Part shown: positions 50,021 through 58,034 of the stretch, one piece after another
How positions within the stretch are numbered: the stretch's first letter is position 1
Layout: each line of letters opens with the position of its first letter
Source: Shewanella psychropiezotolerans
GTDB taxonomy: Bacteria > Pseudomonadota > Gammaproteobacteria > Enterobacterales > Shewanellaceae
Length of the DNA: 64,000 nucleotides
Assembly: GCF_007197555.1 (NCBI RefSeq)
Contig: NZ_CP041614.1
Span: 3,650,001-3,714,000, forward strand
Reading direction: 5' to 3'
Notes under the pieces: model-generated
What the model saw: the letters and a program-made list of their open reading frames with translations, nothing else
What the model was told of the DNA's origin: nothing
The model's database searches: none
Made by a program: the position numbers and the translations under genes

Positions 50021-50045
50021 AGGCTAACGACAAGGGATATAATAG
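50021..50045 (+). repeat. 25-bp dispersed repeat, copy 2
   Basis: Partner of 48235-48259, same orientation, 24 of 25 bases identical. Confidence 0.75.
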
Positions 50046-50608
50046 AATGCTATGATTATTGACAACCATTTCCTAAAAATAATCACCTATGCCTCACAGT
50101 TCAAACCACACCATCTTCTGGCACGATTATACTCCTACCTAATTAACACGCTGATTTATAATAGATATTAACAAACAATAATCATTGTGATGCACTTTAT
50201 GATGCACTTTTGTAATTCCCCTTAATTTTTAGCTCTTAAGTAGTTGATATTTTAACTGAAAGCAGGCTGACAAACACAGTTGATAGAAACATTCCAAACG
50301 GGGCATTAGTTTAACAAATTAAACTAATAGCTTGAATAACATAAATAAAACTAATTTATTCTTTGCTCTTTGCTAGTTTAGACGTACCAGTAATCTTTCC
50401 GAGGAGAATAGAATCTTATCTGATTTTTTTGCTCTAACTTACCATTGCCCCAAAACGAGTTAGATCAGTAACCCTTCAGATATGGCTTATCAAAATTTGC
50501 CATACCTGAATTAATGAATCAGGCAAGAATCAAGACGTGACCCTATGACTTCAGCCTCTCGTTCGAAGAGTTTCACTAAGTGAAACCTCACCCAGTTTTT
50601 ACCTTATT

Positions 50609-50626
50609 CGCTCCGACCCCTTTGTT
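50609..50626 (-). repeat. AAAGGGGTCGGAGC motif, copy 1
   Basis: The minus strand reads AACAAAGGGGTCGGAGCG directly at the broken end of the IS110 remnant. Related copies occur at 52732-52748, 52753-52772 and 54647-54666. Confidence 0.7.
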
Positions 50627-51074
50627 GTTCCTAAGAAGCATCGCTTTAAGCTGGTTCTTTGCATCTTTAAGATCTTTCATTGCGGTCTCGTACAGCTTCA
50701 TCTTCAGGCTCAGGTACATAAATAGGGCTGATATCGCCATTCTTTAAGAGCTGTGCCAGTTTCAGTGCGTCTCGCTTATCCGTTTTTACCCGCTCGCCAG
50801 GTTTCTTGGGAATAAGTGATGGTGCTACGACATAACAGCAGTGGCCTAAGCTCGTTAAAAATCGATACACCCAGTAGCCGCAAGTTCCCGCTTCATAGAC
50901 AAAATGTAGTGTTGCCTGAGGATATTTAGACTCGAACTTTCTGGCAAGTTTACGCAGTTGAACCTTAGTACTGGGAACTCGTCCTAAGTGTACTGGACTA
51001 TTTTGGCATAGGCCACTTCAATAAATTCTTTATGAGTGTCTAAATATATGAAAATTATGCTATATTTCCTCATG
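50620..51074 (-). pseudogene. IS110-family transposase remnant
   Basis: The minus strand carries pieces of an IS110 transposase. From an ATG at 51074 the sequence YLDTHKEFIEVAYA shows the DEDD catalytic start, broken soon after by a stop. Then, in changing frames, RKLARKFESKYPQATLHFVY, CGYWVYRFLTSLGH, and VAPSLIPKKPGERVKTDKRD with ALKLAQLLKNGDISPIYVPE. After EAVRD a small deletion is followed by AMKDLKDAKNQLKAMLLRNN in another frame. The C-terminal half with the serine motif is missing. It is therefore a dead fragment; full IS110 transposases have about 340 residues. It marks the island as a site of past transposition. Confidence 0.87.
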
Positions 51075-51216
51075 CTAGCCTCCTTTGTAATATTGTATGG
51101 TCACAAATACAGTATGGCTCTGGTGCACAATTTAATTATTTTGAACTAACCCACGAACTTGGAGGCTAGCACCTCGTGGGGAGTCATTATGTCTATATAC
51201 CTATGAGGGAGCATTG

Positions 51217-51981
51217 ATGGGAATTTGTAAACTCACGAATAAGAGTGGAAAGTACGTAAAGTCACATATTATTCCTAAAGCTCTGACTAGACCTTCAAAG
51301 CCGGGGAATAAATTTGTCCAACCTGATTCTCGCTCCAGTAAAAAACGCTATATAAAAAGAGCTGATAGCTGGTACGACAAAACTATTGTCATACGAGAAG
51401 GTGAGGATTACTTATCAGATCTTGATGATCATGCAATAGAAGAATTGAGATCTTTAGGATTACTCTGGTCAAGCCCAAAACTTAGAAAAAGGGCTAGCCC
51501 TTCTATACATGAATTAACCGTAGTTGAGTTCCGTAACCCAGCTAAAATTAGAAAGTACTTTCTGAGCCTGTTATGGAGAGCAGCAGTTTCATCCTTACCT
51601 GAATTCTACGATATTGAATTGCAGCCTAGTAAGCTGGAGAGATTAAGAAAAATTATTGTCGGTGAAGAGGAAGATGATTTAAGTTTCTTTCCTGTGGCTC
51701 TTGTTCAATTATCAAGTAAAGGGCCCGCTCACAACTTTATTCCTTTAAAACAGAAAATTGGCCCGGATGAAAAAGAAATTTATAGATTTTACATGGATGG
51801 TTTAATCGCTCACTTATACATAAGTGATCCTAAGCTAGCTGTCGTTATGAATCCAATTCCATATGACCACCCAGTGTTTCTCGGGCACGAACAAACGGTC
51901 GTATGCCAAGTAGAAACTTCGGAATCTTTTCAGATAAGTAACTTGGAAAAGCATTTAAATGAATATGAGGCACACAAATAA
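51217..51981 (+). CDS. Uncharacterised protein with an N-terminal SHIIPK motif (HNH-like leader)
   Basis: A 254-residue soluble protein. The N-terminus, MGICKLTNKSGKYVKSHIIPK, resembles proteins that begin CxLCG..L..SHIIPK, a degenerate zinc-ribbon/HNH-like start; here only one of the paired cysteines remains. The rest (FLSLLWRAAVSSLPEFYDIEL, EIYRFYMDGLIAHLYISDP) has no recognised motif. Such proteins are often scattered near restriction and abortive-infection genes, but the role is not known. It stands alone, with an AT-rich composition like the whole island. ATG 51217 is chosen over TTG 51214 because it has GGGAG upstream. Confidence 0.5.
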   Translation: MGICKLTNKSGKYVKSHIIPKALTRPSKPGNKFVQPDSRSSKKRYIKRADSWYDKTIVIREGEDYLSDLDDHAIEELRSLGLLWSSPKLRKRASPSIHELTVVEFRNPAKIRKYFLSLLWRAAVSSLPEFYDIELQPSKLERLRKIIVGEEEDDLSFFPVALVQLSSKGPAHNFIPLKQKIGPDEKEIYRFYMDGLIAHLYISDPKLAVVMNPIPYDHPVFLGHEQTVVCQVETSESFQISNLEKHLNEYEAHK

Positions 51982-52128
51982 TAAAATATCGAATTATAGC
52001 TGCTATTCTGTATATTACAATCTGTTTAATAAGGAACAAATGCAGTTAGCTTTTGCTCCTTCGTCGCTTATTCTAGCCAACTATATTATTGCCTGTTAAC
52101 AGGGCGCTATGTGTGAAAAGGAATATCG

Positions 52129-52713
52129 ATGAGAGAAGACATGTCAGATTTTCTAATTCACTTCACGAAAGGTGAAGATATCGAAGCCGCATATCAAAAT
52201 TTAAGAAGTATTATTGACCAATCTGTTGTTTATGGCTCCAATGCAAAGATTAGGGATGGCTCGAATTGTGTATGTTTCTCAGAGGCACCTATTTCAAGCC
52301 TGAAAAGCGGCTTGTTAAATCCTTTCTTCTATTCTCCATATTCACCGTTCGGCATTATTACTACGAAAGAACACATTTATGGTCAAGGTGGACGCCCTGT
52401 AATTTATCAGTCAGAAGCCGAGTTTCATCACTTATCTTTTGGCAATAGCTGGAGGCATATGTGTTACGAACCTCCAGCAGTAGATTTCACATGGGAGCGT
52501 GAATGGAGGGTAAAAACAGATGGTTATCATTTTCACCCGGGAAATACGCAAATAATTGTTCCCGATGATTCTTGGGCACAAAGATTAATAGAAGAACATG
52601 ACGCGGAACAGCAATGGCAAACACTCCAATACAGCCAAATTATGGATGAATTGCTTGCTATGCAATATGAAGAACCGTTCCCATGGGTCGTTATAGAGTT
52701 AGAAAACACATAG
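52129..52713 (+). CDS. AbiGi-like / DUF2971-like protein, possible abortive-infection factor
   Basis: A 194-residue protein. The order of motifs FLIHFTKG (about 8), CVCFSEAPIS (about 47), FFYSPYSPFGIITTKEHI (about 66), RPVIYQSEAE and DFTWEREWRVK (about 120) fits a family of small proteins, among them AbiGi and DUF2971-type, thought to have an ADP-ribosyltransferase-like fold. Some are linked to abortive infection against phages. It has no adjacent toxin partner gene of the usual AbiGii type. Both ATG 52129 and the internal ATG 52141 are possible starts. The assignment is by motif memory only. Confidence 0.45.
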   Translation: MREDMSDFLIHFTKGEDIEAAYQNLRSIIDQSVVYGSNAKIRDGSNCVCFSEAPISSLKSGLLNPFFYSPYSPFGIITTKEHIYGQGGRPVIYQSEAEFHHLSFGNSWRHMCYEPPAVDFTWEREWRVKTDGYHFHPGNTQIIVPDDSWAQRLIEEHDAEQQWQTLQYSQIMDELLAMQYEEPFPWVVIELENT

Positions 52714-52731
52714 CAAATCAATTAACTTGGC

Positions 52732-52748
52732 ATAAAGGGGTTGGAGCC
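52732..52748 (+). repeat. AAAGGGGTTGGAGC motif, copy 2
   Basis: ATAAAGGGGTTGGAGCC, 18 bp after the AbiGi-like stop; in opposite orientation to copy 1, so the two bracket the IS110 remnant and the two solitary genes. Confidence 0.7.
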
Positions 52749-52752
52749 GGAT

Positions 52753-52772
52753 AAAGGGGTCGGAACTAATTA
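52753..52772 (+). repeat. AAAGGGGTCG...CTAATTA inverted repeat, left copy
   Basis: AAAGGGGTCGGAACTAATTA matches the complement of 54647-54666 at 18 of 20 bases. With the IS removed the two copies would bound an element of about 170 bp. Confidence 0.75.
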
Positions 52773-52862
52773 GGGATTTCGAATAAAACCAAGATACTTT
52801 TTCTCATCTGAGTCACCCGCATTAGAGCAAATAATCTAGCATGCTTTTGTCCAGGTACGTCT

Positions 52863-52880
52863 TAGAGCGATCGCTCTAAA
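52863..52880. repeat. 18-bp palindrome at the IS insertion point
   Basis: TTAGAGCGATCGCTCTAA is a perfect palindrome; with ACGT on both sides (one-base bulge) it forms a hairpin of 27 bases. Part of it was duplicated by the IS insertion. Confidence 0.85.
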
Positions 52881-52883
52881 CGT
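52866..52883 (+). repeat. Target site duplication, left copy (18 bp)
   Basis: AGCGATCGCTCTAAACGT, identical to 54629-54646. It abuts the left terminal repeat of the IS. Bases outside both copies differ, so the duplication is exactly 18 bp. Confidence 0.9.
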
Positions 52884-54628
52884 GTGATCACCAAGGGACT
52901 TTGTCGTACCTTAACTACCAAGCGACTTTGTCGTTTTTAATAATTACCAAGGGAAATTGACGGATCTAACTTTTAGTAGTTCTCTGATTGCCACTGTGAG
53001 CTTTTCAGAGGTTACTAAGGATGATCATTATGGATTCTCAATCCCAACTTACTGTTGATGTGATTGCTAAGGTTGCTCAAGGCAAAATCAGCATTCTTAA
53101 CGCCTCAAAACTGCTCAATAAGTCCCGTCGAACCATTGAACGCTATCTCAGTCGATACAAAAAAGATGGCATTCGTTTTGTTGTCCATGGCAATACGGGG
53201 AGAGCCCCTGCCAACAAGATCCCTGGCACATTGAAAAGACAAGTTCAGTCACTCATTAAAGAAAAATACTACGACTTCAACCTACAGCATTTGGCTGACA
53301 TGTTAGAGGTGGTGGAAAGTATTCAAGTTAAGCGTGAGACTCTTCGCTCTTGGGCTCATGATATTCACCATGTGAAACGAGCGAAGCATCGCCGTTCAAA
53401 AGTGAGAAGAAGGCGTGAGCGGATGGAGTCTGCGGGATTAATGCTGCAAATGGATGGCAGTCCACACCTGTGGTTCGGTGATAATAAGTCTTGCTTAATC
53501 ACCATTATCGACGATGCGACCAGCGATATTCATGCCGAGTTCTTCCCGTCCGAGACCACCGTTGGTTGTATGAAGGTCATGAAAGCCTATATCAAGAAGC
53601 GAGGGCTGTTTAAGACGCTTTACGTCGATAGAGCGGGCATCTTTGGTGGACCGAAGCGTTGTAACTTCTCACAAATGCAAAGGGCCTGTAAGGAGCTTGG
53701 GATAGAGATTATTTTTGCTAACTCTCCTCAAGGTAAAGGGCGGGTTGAACGAGCGTTCGATACCTTCCAAGACCGCTTGGTTCCTGAGCTTCGTCTGGCA
53801 GAAATAGCGGATATGGACAGTGCCAATGATTACCTTCAAAACGTTTTCATTCCAGATTACTGGTTGCCGAAACTTACCGTCAACGCAAAGAATATCCGCT
53901 CAGAATTCAAACCCGTTCCTAAGTATATCGACCTTGATGCGATCTGCATCCAAAAGGAATATAGAAAAATCCGGCGCGATCATACCTTCAGTTTCAGCAA
54001 CACCATGTACACGATAGACTCCCCCTTAAGGCATTCAATCGTGAACCAGAAAGTTGAAATACGAAAGCAGTTAGATGGCGACTTCGCCGCTTATTTTGCC
54101 GATCGTAAGCTCGCCATCTCTGAAATCAAGGAGCCGAGCAAGCTCACGGAATATGGAGAGGAAGTGCAGAGAAAACTCGATGCCATCAAACTTGCAGAAG
54201 CGCTAGGTAACTTATCTGAAGCGGCTCGGATCAGTGGTTGCTCTAGGGAAAGTATCTACAATAATCGACGGCTGCTTGAAACTCAGGGACCTCTGGCGCT
54301 CAAAAGGATGTATGGCATCCCTCGTCATACCAATCGTATAGACCAAGATACTGAGGATAAAATCATCACCTTAACGTTAGAAAAACCCCACCTGACCCAA
54401 ATCCATATCAGCGGTGAAATGATGAAAAGGTACAATATATCAATCAGTCACTCTACAATCAGAAACATCTGGGTAAGAGAAAAACTGAATACTAAGGTGT
54501 TACGGATCGAGCGTGCAGAGGCATTAGAAAAAACACCTTAGTGAAAGTGATATTAATGGACTAATATCGATAGTGTAAAACGACAAAGTCCCACGGTAAT
54601 TAATCCGTCAGTCTCCCTCGGTAATCAC
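52884..54628 (+). mobile_element. Intact IS1202-family (ISTde1-like) insertion sequence
   Basis: A 1745-bp element. The ends are inverted: GTGATCACCAAGGGA on the left and the complement of CTCCCTCGGTAATCAC on the right. The left end has three tandem-spaced copies of a module like TACCAAGGGACTTTGTCGT (from 52889, 52915 and 52944) and the right end two inverted copies (54581-54600 and 54606-54628), probably transposase binding sites. It holds a single DDE transposase gene and is flanked by an exact 18-bp duplication. Long duplications of 15-18 bp are reported for the ISTde1 branch of the IS1202 family, and this guides the name. An identical duplication implies fairly recent insertion. Confidence 0.85.
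53030..54541 (+). CDS. IS1202/ISNCY-type DDE transposase
   Basis: A 503-residue protein. It begins with a helix-turn-helix (LNASKLLNKSRRTIERYLSRY), a basic linker, then the RNase H-like integrase core: LMLQMDGSPHLWFGD (first D), TIIDDATSDIHAEFFPSETT, LYVDRAGIFGG (second D region), and IIFANSPQGKGRVERAFDTFQDRLVPEL with the catalytic E. A C-terminal second HTH region is present (EALGNLSEAARISGCSRESIYNN and IHISGEMMKRYNISISHSTI), an extension longer than in typical IS481 transposases. The start ATG 53030 is chosen because AAGGA lies 8 bp upstream; the ATG at 53021 has it too close. The frame is intact, so the element may be active. Confidence 0.88.
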   Translation: MDSQSQLTVDVIAKVAQGKISILNASKLLNKSRRTIERYLSRYKKDGIRFVVHGNTGRAPANKIPGTLKRQVQSLIKEKYYDFNLQHLADMLEVVESIQVKRETLRSWAHDIHHVKRAKHRRSKVRRRRERMESAGLMLQMDGSPHLWFGDNKSCLITIIDDATSDIHAEFFPSETTVGCMKVMKAYIKKRGLFKTLYVDRAGIFGGPKRCNFSQMQRACKELGIEIIFANSPQGKGRVERAFDTFQDRLVPELRLAEIADMDSANDYLQNVFIPDYWLPKLTVNAKNIRSEFKPVPKYIDLDAICIQKEYRKIRRDHTFSFSNTMYTIDSPLRHSIVNQKVEIRKQLDGDFAAYFADRKLAISEIKEPSKLTEYGEEVQRKLDAIKLAEALGNLSEAARISGCSRESIYNNRRLLETQGPLALKRMYGIPRHTNRIDQDTEDKIITLTLEKPHLTQIHISGEMMKRYNISISHSTIRNIWVREKLNTKVLRIERAEALEKTP

Positions 54629-54646
54629 AGCGATCGCTCTAAACGT
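54629..54646 (+). repeat. Target site duplication, right copy (18 bp)
   Basis: AGCGATCGCTCTAAACGT, matching 52866-52883 without a difference. Confidence 0.9.
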
Positions 54647-54666
54647 TAATTAGCTACGACCCCTTT
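54647..54666 (-). repeat. AAAGGGGTCG...CTAATTA inverted repeat, right copy
   Basis: The minus strand reads AAAGGGGTCGTAGCTAATTA, the partner of 52753-52772. Confidence 0.75.
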
Positions 54667-54963
54667 GTTCTCTTTTTTCTATTTTATCAAAACCAAAATC
54701 ACGCTCACAGAAGCCTCTGCACAGGAATGGCGCATTACCAGCAGATTAATCGACTGCATTGACATAATTTTATCGTTAGTTACGTTTAAAAAATAACGCC
54801 CAAGCAGTCATAAAAACCAGACTCCCTTGCTAAATTCTTTATAAATAATCATGTTTGTAGAGCATATTACTAACACAGGTCTAATTATTACACGTTAGTT
54901 CTTGATCCGTATGCTGTTACAGCAATACTATATGTAAAACCTATCTATGAATAACGTGGCGTA

Positions 54964-56639
54964 ATGGAAAGCATAAAAATTGAAGGCTTAAAAAGTCTAA
55001 AAAATAGCGGTTTTGTTGATATTAAACCCTTAACTTTGCTCCTTGGTGAAAACAGCTCAGGTAAAAGTACTTTTTTAAGAACTTTCCCTCTTCTAAGGCA
55101 AAGTACGGAGTCCTATACAAGAGGACCATTGCTTTGGTACGGATCGTACGTTGACTTTGGCTCTTTTGATGATGCAGTTTCAAACTTTTCAGATGACAAG
55201 TCCATTAGCTTCACTTTCAAAGTTAAATCTAAGTCTATTTTAAAAGTAACACCTAAAAGTTTCGCCTCGAAAGCTGGAATATTTACAGGTGATATAGAAG
55301 CAACTCTTACCGTAGTAAATGATGGTAAGAATGGCCAAACTCGAGTACGAGCAGTAAAAATCAGGCATAATAAAAATGAAATTGAAGTGTCTTATGGAAA
55401 AGGCCACAAGATAATTAGTGTTATTAGTAATGGTGTTAATTTAACCGATAGCTTTGGCTCCGTAACAATTATGCCAGAAAAAAATAAGTTATCATTGTTC
55501 CCTCATATAAAATTTTCAAATGAACGTTCTAGTTATACTGGAAAAAGTGATTATCAAAACGATAGTATTATAGAGCTAATAAATAATTGTATCTCAGAAT
55601 ATGCGCATGGAAAAAGCAACCTAACAAACCTGTCACAAAAAATATTAAAGCAACAAACAATGCCATTAAGTGATTTTATTGAAACGTTTTCAGAAATTTC
55701 CCCAACAAATACTTGGAAAAAAAAGACATCCGGATTACATAAGAACTTAAATAATATTGAGCGAATTCATGCAGCGATATATGCATCAAGAGCCCCTTGG
55801 TTTTTGTTATACTAAATGTTTATATGTCCAATGAATTTAGCAACTTAAACTACGTGGCACCTTTGAGAGCAACCGCTGAAAGATATTACCGTAATCAGGA
55901 CTTAAATGTTGACGAAGTAGATTTTCAAGGAAAAAACTTAGCCATGTTCATTTATAACCTTGGTGAATCTAAGAAGGAAGAATATAAAAATTGGCTATCA
56001 ACACATTTTGGTTTTTCAATAGATTCAATCTCTACTGGAGGTCACCTTTCTCTAAGAATAACGTACAAAAACTCAGAGCAATCATATAACATAACGGATA
56101 TGGGTTTTGGTTTTTCTCAAATATTGCCAATTATTACTCAATTGTGGTTCACAAGTATTAACAGAATAAGTTCAAGGCCTAGTTCTAGAAAATATTATCA
56201 TAACACTAAGTACTTAGTTATTGAGCAACCAGAATTACATTTACATCCTAGATTTCAAGCAAAAATGGTTGATGTTTTTATAAAAATGATCAATTACTTG
56301 AAATCTGAAACGCAAGATATAAACTTAAAAATAATTATAGAAACCCACAGCGAAACCATTATCAATCAAATAGGTCATAGAATTAGACAAGAACCAAATA
56401 GTGATAATGAGGTTGATAATGAGGTTGATAATGAGGTTGATAATGAGGTTGATAATTACGACAAATTAAAACGTCAAGCTAAAGCATTAAGCACTATAGA
56501 TAAAAAAGATGTGTCTATCGTGATTTTTGACAAAACAAGTGCAAACAATCCAACTGACGTAACTTTTTCTAGTTATGACTCCGAAGGTAACTTAAAAGAT
56601 TGGCCATGGGGATTTTTTGAGCCGGAGTTTGACTTATGA
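54964..56639 (+). pseudogene. AAA15/OLD-type ATPase of a candidate defence pair, with one-base frameshift
   Basis: Adding one C to the CCCC at 55793-55796 joins two frames into a 558-residue ATPase. Walker A is LLLGENSSGKST (about 25-36). Further on, DMGFGFSQILPII (379-391) is the signature region, YLVIEQPELHLHP (418-429) is Walker B, and IIIETHSETI is the switch region (about 458-467). These features are those of ABC-type, SMC-like AAA15/AAA_21 ATPases found in OLD nucleases, PARIS and related anti-phage systems. A DNEV tetrapeptide repeat lies at 481-496. The gene overlaps its partner by ATGA. Without restoration the protein ends at 283 residues and lacks Walker B. AT-rich, thus likely acquired. 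Confidence 0.75.
56403..56450 (+). repeat. Four exact 12-bp repeats inside the ATPase gene
   Basis: GATAATGAGGTT is repeated four times without change, encoding DNEV four times, just after the switch histidine region of the ATPase. Unit length is divisible by three, so copy-number change would keep the frame. Confidence 0.95.
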
Positions 56640-57732
56640 TCATAGAAATTCATGATTCGATAACTGCTGGTTTAAACCATCTAACAGATGATGAAAATAA
56701 TGCTCTTGTTGGTTTGGCCCTATCACGTTCTAGAGGTTATAATTTTATTATAGCGAGTAAAAAAATATTAACTTCTATTATTTCAATAAAAGACTTAGGG
56801 AAAATGTCTATAGCTACATATAGAAAAATATATACAGACCAAGTCAGATGGAATAACTTATTAAAGTCTTTCAGTTTTAGAGTCAGGATTGTTAGCTCTA
56901 ACCAGAAAATCTCTACTCAATATGAAAATAATGTAGAAATACTTCAAATACCATTAAAAGACTTACTTTTCTATAAATTAGATGATAGAGCGTCTCTGAT
57001 AGCTGAAAACTTAACCGATATTGATTTTTATACTAGGGTTTCAATGTCCTATTTAAAACATAAAAATATAGTCATTGGTTACTCTTACAATGAAATCAAT
57101 GGCGGAGGTGATACGACTAAGGAGGTTGTAAAAAAACATTATCAATCAAATAATGGCGTGTCATTATGTATCTTAGACAGTGACTTCAAAACTCCTTGGA
57201 GTACATACGGTACTACAGCACAGGGGTGATTGATATTATACCAAACGAGCCCTATGCTCGTTACATCACAACCAAATCTAGAGAAGCTGAAAATATTATA
57301 CCAACTAAAGTTCTTGACCATTTTGCTAAAAAAAATAAAGTATTAAAAAATAATATTGATAAAATAAAAATGCTAATTGATGATAAAAATATTGATTCCA
57401 GCCCAACAAAATTTATTGACTTTAAAAAAGGAGTACGACGTCAGCTTATAAAAACTACCTGTCCAGATACTAATTTATTTTGGGGGGATGCTTTTAAAAA
57501 AGCAGGGTTAGTAAAAGTATGTAATCAGAAAACAGGTTGTACAAGCGTTAAGACTTGCTGCTGCTCACTAATTGATGGTTTAGGTACTGATTTATTGAAG
57601 TGTACCGTAAAACATCTAAAGGAAAACAAGCTTGACTTTAACGATGTTGACGATTACTTAAAGCCTGAATGGGTATTTTTGTGTGAATCAATTATCCCTT
57701 ATATAGTTTCACCTTTAAGGAAGTCCAGCTAA
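56636..57732 (+). pseudogene. Partner protein with acidic TOPRIM/DUF4435-like motifs, with one-base frameshift
   Basis: Restoring one G in the GGGG at 57223-57226 joins two frames to a 365-residue protein. The central region reads LCILDSDFKTPW (D181, D183), then SREAENIIP (E217, E219). A paired acidic D-x-D followed by RE-x-EN resembles the effector subunits with TOPRIM/DUF4435 folds that accompany AAA15 ATPases in PARIS-like systems. A cluster of five cysteines (C296, C302, C308-310) follows and could bind zinc, which is not a usual trait there. The start overlaps the ATPase stop by ATGA. Function inferred from motifs and pairing; no family was firmly recognised. Confidence 0.6.
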
Positions 57733-58034
57733 ATAAAAGACTAAATACAAATCAATTAACTTATTAAGCTAGATTAAACAATTACTCACTAGCTTAAAAA
57801 ATCAATCAAAACCATATTGTTATCAATGCGAGTTCTGATTTATAGATATCGACAGCAATTATCCTTCAACAAAGGATAATTGGGTCAACCTTACATCTGG
57901 CCTATATATTTTTATATTATTCCTAGACAGAAATGAGTTTAACTTTAAGTTAAACTCATTTCTGTCTACATTCTAGCTAACCTGAATGAACAAATACCTC
58001 TAATCACTGTATCGATAACAGAGCCCCATGCTAT
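57733..58034. other. Junction between the ATPase pair and the prophage-like block
   Basis: About 300 bp without a gene, holding the long palindrome listed separately. The genes on either side converge here. Confidence 0.6.
57925..57967. repeat. 43-bp perfect palindrome
   Basis: Two 21-base arms (AGACAGAAATGAGTTTAACT, then T, and the exact complement) surround a single central T. There are no mismatches. It lies about 190 bp after the partner gene and 67 bp from the DUF4124 gene stop. It could be a bidirectional terminator, but neither strand has a long T tract. Confidence 0.92.

Larger units (their letters stand above)
48728..50608. other. 1.9-kb gene-poor, AT-rich region with remnants
   Basis: No confident gene. 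Weak frames exist at 49005-49241 on the plus strand (78 residues, GTG start) and 49711-49923 on the minus strand (70 residues, ending KRRQGGCELP). Neither shows a good start or known motif; the latter reads like a fragment of a decayed gene. A terminator-like hairpin is at 49307-49343 and repeat copies at 49383 and 50021. Confidence 0.5.
54542..54963. other. IS right end and leader of the ATPase gene
   Basis: Contains the right IS end, target duplication, right copy of the AAAGGGGTCG inverted repeat, and about 290 bp of AT-rich DNA before the ATPase gene. No gene was seen. Confidence 0.6.

Noticed and set aside
48235..50045. Integron attC-like sites
   Set aside because: The dispersed repeats contain GGCTAACG but not the paired core sites required for attC, and no integrase gene is present.
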